In this document: piece after piece, positions 9,017 through 17,244 of the stretch
How the letters are laid out: every line of letters starts with the position of its first letter
Position numbering within the stretch: the stretch's first letter is position 1
Origin: Lachnospiraceae bacterium
GTDB taxonomy: Bacteria > Bacillota > Clostridia > Lachnospirales > Lachnospiraceae
DNA length: 64,000 bases
Direction: 5' to 3'
NCBI GenBank assembly: GCA_902363555.1
Contig: CABJAM010000010.1
Coordinates: 62,001 to 126,000, forward strand
The notes under the pieces: generated by a model
The model's database searches: none
The model's input: the letters and a program-made list of their open reading frames with translations, nothing else
What the model was told of the DNA's origin: nothing
Translations under genes and position numbers: made by a program

Positions 9017-10330
9017 ATGAAAGTATTTTTAAAAAATATAGGCGGGATCGGTGAGGCTACTGTTGAAATCAATGGAATTTCAGTGATTGCCGGAGAAAAT
9101 AATACAGGTAAAAGTACGGTTGGAAAAGCACTGTTTTCCGTATTTAATAGTTTTTTTGATATTGAAGCGGTCATCAAGTCGGAAAGGCTGCAAAGTATAC
9201 GAAATATTTTAGTGCACGGGCTGTCAAGTAAGGGAAGTATATTGCTGGAGACTGCGGCGAGGTATAATGCGGGCGATAATGTGGATTATCTGTTAAACTA
9301 TAAAACAGATTATAGTAAGTTAGCAGGTGATATCTTAATAGGCTCGGAACCTTACATGAATAGCTCAGAGAAACTTAAGGAAGCTATTTTAAATGCAATT
9401 ATTCAGGATAATACCCAATCGTATATGACAAACCTGGATGAGGTCGTAAACAGGATTGCAGATGTTATGAATATTTCAGATAATGATATTATTAAAACTG
9501 TTTTGAACAGGAAGCTTGATGCAGAGTTTAATGGTCAGGTCAGTAATATTTATAATGATACGGAAGGCGAGATTAAGCTTCGCATTAAAGACCAATGGAT
9601 TGTGATAAAAATTCAGGAAAATCATGTTACAGATATTGATTATTTGCCATATCTTCTTCGTGAAGTGATTTATCTTGATGACCCATTTGTTTTAGACCAG
9701 CCAGACTATAATTTGGACGGGAAGGCATCCAGATATACAGATCATAAGGAACATTTGAGAAATAATCTGTTCGGTGCGCCGAAAAAATCAGGTGTTATTG
9801 ATGAGATTATTGTCAATAGGAAGTTCAACAGTATCTATGAAAAAGTTGATATGGTTTGCAGCGGAGACATTACGAAAAATAATAATTCTGAACTGGAATA
9901 CAGGAAAAAGGGTTCAGATAAAGGCATGGATATACGCAATCTTTCCACTGGACTAAAAACATTTGTAATACTGAAGATGCTTTTACAAAATGGTATGATC
10001 GACTATAACGGAATAATTATATTGGATGAGCCGGAGATCCATCTGCATCCTGAATGGCAGTTGATTTTTGCTGAGCTGATCGTTCTCATTCAAAAGGAAT
10101 TTGGAATGCATGTACTTTTAAATACGCATAGTCCTTATTTTTTGAATGCAATAGAAGTTTACGCCGCAAAATATGATGTGGCCGATCAATGTCAATACTA
10201 CTTAGCTTATAAGAAAGATGACCTGGCTTACATTGACAACGTTACGGATAATATCGAATTAATATACCAAAAGCTGGCCCGCCCGCTTCAAAAACTGGAA
10301 AATGCGAGGTACGAAGATGATCAATTTTGA
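9017..10330 (+). CDS. AAA family ATPase (AAA_15/OLD-like ABC-type fold)
   Basis: This 437-residue P-loop protein has Walker A in AGENNTGKST (Lys32) and Walker B in IILDEPEIHLHP (Asp337-Glu338), followed by LLNTHSPYFLNAIE, which is the H-loop of OLD/RecF-like ATPases. No Toprim domain is present after the ATPase core, which separates it from full OLD nucleases. It overlaps the next gene by 14 bases and is clearly richer in A+T than the helicase gene before it, a sign of separate origin. ATPases of this type are sensors in defence systems such as Septu, PARIS and Gabija relatives (family knowledge). Its assignment to any one of them is not supported. Confidence 0.85.
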   Translation: MKVFLKNIGGIGEATVEINGISVIAGENNTGKSTVGKALFSVFNSFFDIEAVIKSERLQSIRNILVHGLSSKGSILLETAARYNAGDNVDYLLNYKTDYSKLAGDILIGSEPYMNSSEKLKEAILNAIIQDNTQSYMTNLDEVVNRIADVMNISDNDIIKTVLNRKLDAEFNGQVSNIYNDTEGEIKLRIKDQWIVIKIQENHVTDIDYLPYLLREVIYLDDPFVLDQPDYNLDGKASRYTDHKEHLRNNLFGAPKKSGVIDEIIVNRKFNSIYEKVDMVCSGDITKNNNSELEYRKKGSDKGMDIRNLSTGLKTFVILKMLLQNGMIDYNGIIILDEPEIHLHPEWQLIFAELIVLIQKEFGMHVLLNTHSPYFLNAIEVYAAKYDVADQCQYYLAYKKDDLAYIDNVTDNIELIYQKLARPLQKLENARYEDDQF

Positions 10331-10904
10331 TGATTTTGAAATTTTCAGAGAAAACCTCTCAACTTTAAGAAAATTATCCATGGATGACAGCGACGCTTTA
10401 GGTATTCAGTATATGACAGATTCTGAGATGGAGGCTGTTGATTTTGATGCGGTAAAAACGGAATATATGAATCAGTTGGGGTTGTCAGAGGAAAATGCAG
10501 CATCCATTGATGCCATCGTTGATCATATGGGAAATAGAAATATTATATTTATAGAGTTTAAGAACGGTAATATGAAGAATGAAAAGAGGAAGGTAAAAGA
10601 TAAAATACGCGACAGTCTGCTAATATTTAATGATATTACAGGTAAAAATATTACTTATTCAAGGCAATGGATAGATTTTATTTTGGTGTATAATCTTGAG
10701 AAGAATCCTGTACCCAATCAGCTCACAAAGCGTTCGGTACAGGATTCAGCTTCCAGATATGAAATTGCAAAATATTTCCTTGGGAAAGGGAATAAGGAAC
10801 TTATTCGTTTTGATTTGGAAAGGTTTGAAAAGCTTTATTTTAGAAGTGTCCATACATATTCAAAGAAAGAGTTTGAAATATTTTTACAAAAGCAGTGTGG
10901 ATGA
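10317..10904 (+). CDS. Small PD-(D/E)XK nuclease-like partner of the ATPase
   Basis: This is a 195-residue protein. The ATG at 10317 is chosen because GAGG lies about eight bases upstream and it gives a 14-base overlap with the ATPase; an ATG at 10302 is a less likely alternative. The segment SIDAIVDH (Asp65 or Asp69), 7-11 residues, then IIFIEFKNGN (Glu80-x-Lys82) and a basic helix KDKIRDSLLIF matches the D...ExK arrangement of PD-(D/E)XK nucleases. No other domain is visible. The overlap means that ATPase and partner are made together, probably as a complex. The nuclease reading is inference from one short motif and could be wrong; an inactive structural fold is possible. Confidence 0.6.
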   Translation: MINFDDFEIFRENLSTLRKLSMDDSDALGIQYMTDSEMEAVDFDAVKTEYMNQLGLSEENAASIDAIVDHMGNRNIIFIEFKNGNMKNEKRKVKDKIRDSLLIFNDITGKNITYSRQWIDFILVYNLEKNPVPNQLTKRSVQDSASRYEIAKYFLGKGNKELIRFDLERFEKLYFRSVHTYSKKEFEIFLQKQCG

Positions 10905-11075
10905 TTTGTAACAGCTTAGAGGAACCGAGTCGTTATGACGATTTTACTGTGGTTTTCGGACTCTACCGCTGGTTTACCTGGCGTTTCCCATAGAAATTCC
11001 ACCAGAAGTCGGTTGTGCTGTCTGAAAAAATAGCTTAAGCTTGTCTCAAGACAAAAATTAAGGAGACTATGATTA

Positions 11076-12005
11076 ATGGATAATGAAAAAATGGCAAAAT
11101 TTATTTGCGAGCTGCGAAAGGCCAGGGGCCTGACCCAAAAGGAGCTGGCACAGCGTCTGGGGATCACCGATAAGGCGGTATCTAAATGGGAGCGCGGCTT
11201 AAGCTGCCCGGATATTACTCTGCTCGTTCCTTTAGCCCAAATCCTGGGAGTAACGACCGGAGAGCTTTTAGAAGGCGAGAAGATTAAAAATAAGGAACTG
11301 TCAAATGCGCCGGACCCACCCGACACGACAGATGGCGGTCCAAAGCCTGAGGCGCAGTTTCGGTCAGAAATTTCCGAGCAGACGATTTTTGAGGCCAAAC
11401 AAAAGGCCGTTGACGAAGTATTGGAATATTCCCAGAAGAGTATCCACCGGAACCGGAGACAGATTAAAGGAATCGTATTTATGCTGGTGACACTGAGCTG
11501 TCTTATCGCCATAGGTGTCTGTTTCATTTGTGATTTTGCCATTAACAGGAAATTATGGTGGTCGGTTATTGTCATCGGCTCCATCGTATATGGCTGGGCG
11601 ATCCTGATTCCGTTGTTTGGGGCAAAGCGCCGTCATGTATTTTGGTCATTGATCGTAACATGTATAGGAATTGTTCCTTATTTATATCTCCTGTACCGTT
11701 TGATCGGCGAACGGCTGATCTTTACTATGGGTTCCGTCATATCCATGATATCCATTGCTGCCATTTGGGGATTTTATATTTTGTTTAAAAATCTCTGGCA
11801 CCGCCGGTGGATGGCGTTCGGGCTGTTCTTTTTGGCCGTGATCCCCGTCGTGGTCCTGATCAATAATGTGACGATCAACAGCTTCCTGGGTTATCCCATG
11901 TTCTACAATACGATAGAAACCATGGTCAATACAGGAACCCTGCTGATCCTGGCAATTATATGCTTTTTGGTGGAAGCAAGGCAAAAGCAGTGTCATACAG
12001 TGTAA
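11076..12005 (+). CDS. XRE-family regulator with C-terminal membrane domain
   Basis: This is a 309-residue protein. Residues about 6-66 form an XRE helix-turn-helix (LRKARGLTQKELAQRLGITD, then KAVSKWERG, PDITLLVPLAQILGVTTGELL). After a polar linker (about 75-130) there are about six hydrophobic segments. Fusions of this kind are common in clostridia and are thought to be membrane-tethered regulators. AAGGAG lies upstream of the ATG. The 170 bases before it (10905-11075) hold no gene that I can see. Targets are unknown. Confidence 0.85.
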   Translation: MDNEKMAKFICELRKARGLTQKELAQRLGITDKAVSKWERGLSCPDITLLVPLAQILGVTTGELLEGEKIKNKELSNAPDPPDTTDGGPKPEAQFRSEISEQTIFEAKQKAVDEVLEYSQKSIHRNRRQIKGIVFMLVTLSCLIAIGVCFICDFAINRKLWWSVIVIGSIVYGWAILIPLFGAKRRHVFWSLIVTCIGIVPYLYLLYRLIGERLIFTMGSVISMISIAAIWGFYILFKNLWHRRWMAFGLFFLAVIPVVVLINNVTINSFLGYPMFYNTIETMVNTGTLLILAIICFLVEARQKQCHTV

Positions 12006-12110
12006 CTAAGACTGGCTGACGTGAAGGCGAATTATGAAAAAGTTCTAGTCGTGGAAGACTTAAAATACCCGGTATTGGCGAATATTTAAGGGTATACTAC
12101 GAGGGTGAAT

Positions 12111-12386
12111 ATGTATCGGCAGCTTCCGGAAAAAGAAAGGTCTCAATCCGGCACTAATGACACCAAAATTGACACCAATGGCACCAAAGTCAATCTCGAT
12201 AGCACCAAAATTTTGAATCGGATACAGGAAAATCCTTTTGTTACGCAAGCAGAATTGGTGAAAGAACTGCAGATGTCACTGCGAACTGTGAAACGGTTGA
12301 TGGCTGACCTGCAAAAGCGCGGCCTTATCGTGCGGCAAGGCTCAAACCGTAAAGGACAATGGATTATTCAAAATCAGAAGGAGTAG
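12111..12386 (+). CDS. Winged-helix protein, possibly the C-terminal remnant of an AlbA_2-type regulator
   Basis: This 91-residue frame starts at ATG 12111 (GAGGG five bases upstream; GTG 12105 is an alternative). Residues about 33-85 form a winged helix: ILNRIQENPFVTQAELVKEL, then SLRTVKRLMADLQKRGLIVR and GSNRKGQWII. This block is the usual C-terminal domain of much longer proteins with an AlbA_2/Schlafen-like N-terminal domain (family knowledge). The upstream DNA does not encode that domain, so it may be a decayed end or a free-standing small regulator. The 30-residue N-terminal stretch is Asn/Thr/Asp-rich and repeats TK(I/V)-type tripeptides. Confidence 0.55.
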   Translation: MYRQLPEKERSQSGTNDTKIDTNGTKVNLDSTKILNRIQENPFVTQAELVKELQMSLRTVKRLMADLQKRGLIVRQGSNRKGQWIIQNQKE

Positions 12387-12510
12387 CATATGGCAGAAAT
12401 GGCCCTAATGCGGATAACAGACAGTGTGAATTGTTACCACAAACCGGACCATCTCTAACAAATTTCCGCGTTTGTCTATTCAAACACCGGCGTTTTATGT
12501 TAAACTATAT

Positions 12511-12550
12511 AGGAGGCAATGAGCATTGACTCATTGCCTCCTGTTTTGTT
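12511..12550 (+). terminator. Strong intrinsic terminator upstream of the GH3 gene
   Basis: AGGAGGCAATGAG and CTCATTGCCTCCT form a perfect 13-base stem with a six-base loop, followed by GTTTTGTT. It ends about 70 bases before the GH3 start. It may end the winged-helix transcript or act as an attenuator in the GH3 leader; a possible promoter (TTGTCT 12473, TATGTT 12496) lies just before it. A smaller hairpin (TCAGGG/CCCTGA, 12558-12573) follows. Confidence 0.75.
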
Positions 12551-12622
12551 GAGGTGTTCAGGGAAATCCCTGACCGGCCCTGCGCATCAGCGCAATTCTT
12601 ATTCAATTTTGGAGGTGTAGTT

Positions 12623-15403
12623 ATGGCAAATTATATTCTTGATATGGAAAGGTATGCTTCTCTGGCCCGCCAGGCGGCGGCCGAGGGGTGTGTTCTTCTG
12701 GAAAATGAAAACGACACGCTGCCGATTAAAAAAGGAACGCGGGTTTCCGTATTCGGGCGGATTGCGTTTCACTATTATAAAAGTGGTACAGGCTCCGGTG
12801 GCCTTGTAAATACCAAATATGTGACCGGGATACTGGATGCTCTTAAAGGCTGTGAGGACATCCGGCTGAATGAAGATTTGATACATATATACGAGCAGTG
12901 GATCAAGGACCATCCTTTTGACAAAGGCTCAGGCTGGGGGCAGGAGCCGTGGTGCCAGCAGGAGATGCCTCTGAGCGATGTGATCGTGGATGCCGCTGCG
13001 GCCGCCACGGATATGGCGCTGGTCGTTATAGGCCGGACTGCCGGTGAGGATCAGGATGCCAGGGCTGAAGCTGGAAGCTACCTGCTTACCGATGCCGAGG
13101 AGGACATGCTGGCCAGGGTGTGCGCTAAATTTGACCGGGTGGCTGTGGTGCTCAATGTGGGCAATATTATCGATATGAAATGGGTGGATAAATACCGCCC
13201 GCAGGCTGTGCTCTATGTATGGCAGGGCGGCCAGGAGGGCGGCAGCGGTGTGCTGGACGTGCTTATGGGCAATGTAAATCCCTGCGGCAAGCTGGCGGAT
13301 ACGATCGCCGCAAATATCGAGGATTATCCGTCTACGGCCAATTTTGGCGATGCGGAGCAAAACTATTATAAAGAAGACATTTATGTGGGCTATCGCTATT
13401 TTGAAACCTTTGCGAAGGAAAAGGTGCTCTATCCCTTCGGCTTTGGCCGTTCCTACACGACCTACGAGCTGATGACTGCGGCGTTTTTGGTGAACGATGA
13501 CACGATCCGCGTGGACGTGCTTGTGAAAAATACCGGTCACTGCAGCGGTAAAGAGGTGGTCCTGCTTTATGTGAGTGCGCCTCAGGGCCAGCTTGGCAAG
13601 CCGGCCAGAGAATTGAAGGCTTATGAAAAGACGGACACATTGGCGCCGGGTCAGGAGCAGTTGATCTCCCTGGAGGTTTCCCGGGAATTTTTCGCTTCCT
13701 ACGATGACAGCGGCTGTACCGGCCACAAGTCCTGCTATGTGCTGGAGGCCGGTGATTATGAAATATATGTGGGCTCAGATATCCGCAGTGCAGCGCTGGC
13801 CGGTGTATTTGAGGTGGAGGCGACGGTGGTGACCGAGCAGCTCAAAGAGGCGCTGGCGCCAGTGAAGCCTTTTGAACGCCTGCGGCCGGAGGGCGAGGAC
13901 GGTGTGCGCCTGCTTCCGGGAACCGAGCCTGTGCCCATGCGCACTGTGGACGTGGCCGACAAGATTGCCGTAAGCCATCCAAAGGAGCTGGAATATACCG
14001 GATATGTCGGACATAAGCTGGTGGATGTTTATGACGGGAAAATTGATATGGATACATTTATTGCCCAGCTTTCCGATGAAGACCTGGTTTGTATCGTACG
14101 GGGCGAGGGGATGTGCAGCCCCAAGGTGACGCCGGGAACCGCCGGAGCCTTTGGCGGTGTGACCGAGCGTCTGGCAGGTTACGGTATCCCGGTGGGGTGC
14201 TGCGCCGACGGCCCGTCCGGCATCCGTATGGACTGCGGCTCCCAGGCATTTTCATTGCCCAACGGTACGGCCCTGGGCTGCACCTTTAATAAGGAGCTGG
14301 TGGAGGAGCTTTACGAGATGGAAGGACTGGAGCTGCGTAAAAACCGGGTGGACACCCTTTTAGGGCCCGGCATCAATATCCATCGCAATCCGCTCAATGG
14401 CCGGAATTTTGAATACATATCCGAGGACCCACATCTGACCGGAACCATGGCGGCAGCCCAGATCCGCGGCATGGGCCGGGCCGGTGTGACCGGAACAATC
14501 AAGCATTTTGCCGGCAATAACCAGGAATTTCACCGCCATGATGTGGATTCCATTGTATCCGAGCGGGCGATGCGGGAAATCTACCTGAAAGGCTTTGAGA
14601 TGGCTGTCAAAGAGGGCGGCGCCTATTCTGTGATGACCACCTACGGTGCAGTCAATGGCATCTGGACCGCCGGAAATTATGACCTTGTGACAGCGATCTT
14701 GCGTGATGAGTGGGGCTTTGACGGCATTGCCATGACCGACTGGTGGGCCAAGATGAATGAAGAAGGGGAAGCCGCTTCCCCGCAGAATACCGGAATTATG
14801 GTCCGGGCACAAAATGACCTCTATATGGTTGTTCAGGACAGCGCCGCCAACAGTATGCATGACAATTCCATGGAATCTCTGGAAAACGGTGTAGTGACCC
14901 GGGGCGAGTTCCAGAGGAGCGCGGCCAATATATGCCGTGTGCTCATGCGCTCCCCGGTGATGGACCGGTATCTTGGCCGTACACCGGAGGATGATCTGGA
15001 AATTATCGGCGATGAACAGGATGTGGCGGGCGCCGGTTTTGAGTGCACCTACTATGATATCGATGAGGATACGGTTCTGGATCTGTCGCAGATGAGCACA
15101 GAGATGGGCCACAGCGAGGTGCTGGGCATTACCGTGAAAAATATGGGAATTTACGAGCTCAGTGCCGAAATGAGCAGTGAGGCTTCAGAGCTTGCTCAGA
15201 TCAATGTATCCGTATTTTACGACAATCAGCTTAAAGGCACTATGACACTGACAGGCGCCAATAAAGAGCCGGTGACCCAGTCTGTGGACCTGGGCGTGAT
15301 CTTCGGGCCAAACCATTATATCAAGCTATATTTCTCCATGAGCGGAGCGAAGGTACACCGTGTGCGTATCCATAAAACCGGCGATCTGAAATTACCTTTT
15401 TAA
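12623..15403 (+). CDS. Beta-glucosidase, GH3 family, reversed domain order
   Basis: This 926-residue protein starts at ATG 12623, with GGAGGTG seven bases upstream. The C-terminal-type GH3 domain comes first (EGCVLLENENDTLPI near the N-terminus), then a fibronectin-III-like stretch (about 265-420), then the TIM-barrel GH3 domain (about 475-790). The barrel carries KHFAGNNQEFHR and the nucleophile in GIAMTDWWAK (Asp706). This order is known from Ruminococcus albus-type beta-glucosidases. A further beta-rich tail follows. There is no signal peptide, so it should act on imported cellobiose- or glucan-type oligosaccharides. It stands alone in its transcript and may complement the GH5 system. Confidence 0.9.
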   Translation: MANYILDMERYASLARQAAAEGCVLLENENDTLPIKKGTRVSVFGRIAFHYYKSGTGSGGLVNTKYVTGILDALKGCEDIRLNEDLIHIYEQWIKDHPFDKGSGWGQEPWCQQEMPLSDVIVDAAAAATDMALVVIGRTAGEDQDARAEAGSYLLTDAEEDMLARVCAKFDRVAVVLNVGNIIDMKWVDKYRPQAVLYVWQGGQEGGSGVLDVLMGNVNPCGKLADTIAANIEDYPSTANFGDAEQNYYKEDIYVGYRYFETFAKEKVLYPFGFGRSYTTYELMTAAFLVNDDTIRVDVLVKNTGHCSGKEVVLLYVSAPQGQLGKPARELKAYEKTDTLAPGQEQLISLEVSREFFASYDDSGCTGHKSCYVLEAGDYEIYVGSDIRSAALAGVFEVEATVVTEQLKEALAPVKPFERLRPEGEDGVRLLPGTEPVPMRTVDVADKIAVSHPKELEYTGYVGHKLVDVYDGKIDMDTFIAQLSDEDLVCIVRGEGMCSPKVTPGTAGAFGGVTERLAGYGIPVGCCADGPSGIRMDCGSQAFSLPNGTALGCTFNKELVEELYEMEGLELRKNRVDTLLGPGINIHRNPLNGRNFEYISEDPHLTGTMAAAQIRGMGRAGVTGTIKHFAGNNQEFHRHDVDSIVSERAMREIYLKGFEMAVKEGGAYSVMTTYGAVNGIWTAGNYDLVTAILRDEWGFDGIAMTDWWAKMNEEGEAASPQNTGIMVRAQNDLYMVVQDSAANSMHDNSMESLENGVVTRGEFQRSAANICRVLMRSPVMDRYLGRTPEDDLEIIGDEQDVAGAGFECTYYDIDEDTVLDLSQMSTEMGHSEVLGITVKNMGIYELSAEMSSEASELAQINVSVFYDNQLKGTMTLTGANKEPVTQSVDLGVIFGPNHYIKLYFSMSGAKVHRVRIHKTGDLKLPF

Positions 15404-15433
15404 TGAAAGCATCATCCGGGCAGCGGCCTGCGG

Positions 15434-15485
15434 CAGCTTTGCATTCGTCTCGCAGTATTATTGCGGCAAAGCGAATGCAAAGCTG
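15434..15485. repeat. 14-base inverted repeat between the GH3 gene and the response regulator
   Basis: CAGCTTTGCATTCG (15434-15447) and CGAATGCAAAGCTG (15472-15485) pair perfectly. The 24-base loop contains a small inner hairpin (CGCA...TGCG). It has no T-run, so it is not a standard terminator. It covers most of the 110-base gap before the regulator. Confidence 0.6.
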
Positions 15486-15513
15486 TACGGGCCACTTCCT
15501 GCCTGGCGGAGGA

Positions 15514-16182
15514 ATGGATTTGAAGACAATTGCGATTATTGATGATGATGTCTATATCGGTGATATGCTCTGCCGGGTGCTGGAGCAGGAGGGCTACGGC
15601 ACCCTGCGGGCCTATTCCGGAACAGAGGCGCTCCTGCTGTTAAATCAAAAGCGCCCGGATCTGATCTTACTTGACCTGATGCTGCCCGGTCTGTCCGGGG
15701 AGGAATTACTGCCCCGGCTGTCCGGTTTTCCGGTTATTGTGGTCAGCGCAAAGGCCGGGATTGACGACAAGGTGGAGCTGCTTCTTGGCGGAGCTGTGGA
15801 TTATGTGACCAAGCCTTTTGACATACGGGAGCTGCTGGCCCGGATAAAGATTCATTTAAGGACGCCGGCCGGGGAAATGTCCGGAAACAGGCTCAGCTTT
15901 GACAGCATTTCCATGGATATGGACAGCCATGAGGTGACGGCCGGAGAAACGGTTGTTCATTTGACGAAAACCGAATTTGCCATTTTAAAACTGCTCATGC
16001 AAAATGCAGGTCAGGCCATAACAAAATCCAAGATACTGGATCTGATCAGCGCGGATACGCCGGATTGTATGGAAAGCTCCCTGAAGGTCCATGTGAGCAA
16101 TCTGCGCGGAAAGCTGCGGGAGGCTACCGGAAAGGACTATATTGAGGCGGTGTGGGGGATTGGGTTTAAGCTGAGAACGTAA
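15514..16182 (+). CDS. OmpR-family response regulator
   Basis: This 222-residue regulator starts at ATG 15514, with GGCGGAGGA directly before it. The receiver has the acidic triad DDD near residue 10, the phosphoacceptor in LILLDLMLPG and Lys in YVTKPFD. A winged-helix output domain follows (LTKTEFAILKLLMQNAGQ; VHVSNLRGKLREATG). It lies 147 bases before a BcrAB-like ABC operon that also encodes a histidine kinase at 18190. The order regulator - ATPase - permease - kinase is typical of peptide-antibiotic resistance modules, so this is probably the partner of that kinase. Confidence 0.88.
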   Translation: MDLKTIAIIDDDVYIGDMLCRVLEQEGYGTLRAYSGTEALLLLNQKRPDLILLDLMLPGLSGEELLPRLSGFPVIVVSAKAGIDDKVELLLGGAVDYVTKPFDIRELLARIKIHLRTPAGEMSGNRLSFDSISMDMDSHEVTAGETVVHLTKTEFAILKLLMQNAGQAITKSKILDLISADTPDCMESSLKVHVSNLRGKLREATGKDYIEAVWGIGFKLRT

Positions 16183-16232
16183 AGCTGTTACCGGCTATGG
16201 CCGGTGAAAAGTAACGAAAGGGCGTGTGAATC

Positions 16233-16260
16233 TTTACGTTTTCTTTACCCTTCCCTTTAC
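16233..16260 (+). promoter_or_regulatory. Three TTTAC direct repeats before the ABC operon
   Basis: TTTAC occurs at 16233, 16244 and 16256, about one helical turn apart. This is the usual geometry for an OmpR-type regulator binding as tandem dimers. It lies 70-97 bases upstream of the ATPase start, within the gap after the regulator gene. The DNA also holds a hairpin, ACCGGC/GCCGGT, near 16191. Binding by the product of 15514 is inferred. Confidence 0.5.
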
Positions 16261-16329
16261 GGGTATCTTAACCATATCATGCTAAGATGGTCACAGTTCA
16301 GACAGAACTCATTTTAAGGAGGCATCGAT

Positions 16330-17244
16330 ATGGAATACGTATTGACAACACATAATTTATCAAAGCATTATGGCAGTTTCAAAGCCTTGCAGCAGCTTTC
16401 CATGCATGTGGAAAAAGGGGCGATCTACGGTTTTGTAGGTAAAAACGGCGCCGGGAAAACGACGCTCATCCGTCTGATCTGCGGCCTGCAGCATCCCAGC
16501 AGTGGTGAATACACCCTTTACGGGCGCGATTACAGGCAGAAGGAAATCGGCGCTTCACGGCGGCGCATGGGCGCTGTAGTGGAAACACCGTCCATTTATC
16601 TGGATATGACAGCGGCGGATAATCTGAAAATGCAGTACAAAATCCTTGGCCGCCCGTCCAGTCAGGGCGTGGGCGAGCTGCTGGAACTGGTGGGGCTTAA
16701 GGATACCGGTAAAAAGAAGGCTAAAAACTTTTCTCTTGGTATGCGGCAGCGGCTTGGTATTGCCGTGGCTCTGGCCGGTGATCCGGATTTTCTCGTGCTG
16801 GATGAGCCCACCAACGGACTGGACCCGCAGGGCATTGTGGAGATGCGCGAGCTTATATTAAAACTGAACCGTGAACAGAATATCACAGTGCTCATTTCCA
16901 GTCATATACTGGATGAGCTTTCCCGGCTGGCCACCCATTACGGTTTTATTGACAATGGCCGCATTGTCCGGGAGATCAGCGCCGGTGAGCTGGAGAGTGC
17001 CTGCCGCAAAAGCATGCATCTGGAGGTTTCCGATATCCATGCCCTGACCCGGGTACTGGATCTGAAAAAAGCTGAATATGCTGTGACCTCCGATACGGAG
17101 GCCGATGTGTTCGGCGCTTTAGATATTACAGAGCTGGTGATGGCTCTGGCCGGGGAAAATTGCCGGGTGCTTGGAATCACCCAGCAGGATGAAAGTCTGG
17201 AAAGCTATTACATCAATCTGGTGGGAGGTGGCAGCCATGAGTAA
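16330..17244 (+). CDS. ABC transporter ATPase (BcrA-like)
   Basis: This 304-residue ATPase has Walker A GKNGAGKTT, signature SLGMRQRLGIA, Walker B FLVLDEPTNGLD and the H-loop ISSHILDEL. Its C-terminal extension of about 80 residues is typical of the bacitracin/lantibiotic exporter branch. AAGGAGG precedes the ATG. Its stop overlaps the permease start by eight bases. It energises the ABC-2 permease downstream, probably to expel or detoxify membrane-active peptides. Confidence 0.92.
   Translation: MEYVLTTHNLSKHYGSFKALQQLSMHVEKGAIYGFVGKNGAGKTTLIRLICGLQHPSSGEYTLYGRDYRQKEIGASRRRMGAVVETPSIYLDMTAADNLKMQYKILGRPSSQGVGELLELVGLKDTGKKKAKNFSLGMRQRLGIAVALAGDPDFLVLDEPTNGLDPQGIVEMRELILKLNREQNITVLISSHILDELSRLATHYGFIDNGRIVREISAGELESACRKSMHLEVSDIHALTRVLDLKKAEYAVTSDTEADVFGALDITELVMALAGENCRVLGITQQDESLESYYINLVGGGSHE

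Noticed and set aside
12929..13726. Long open frame on the - strand within the GH3 gene
   Set aside because: It lies fully inside a well-supported enzyme gene and has a His/Arg-rich, low-hydrophobicity composition typical of an antisense shadow. No ribosome site or family pattern was seen.
14360..15112. 250-codon frame on the - strand within GH3
   Set aside because: Shadow of the conserved TIM-barrel domain; no independent start signals.
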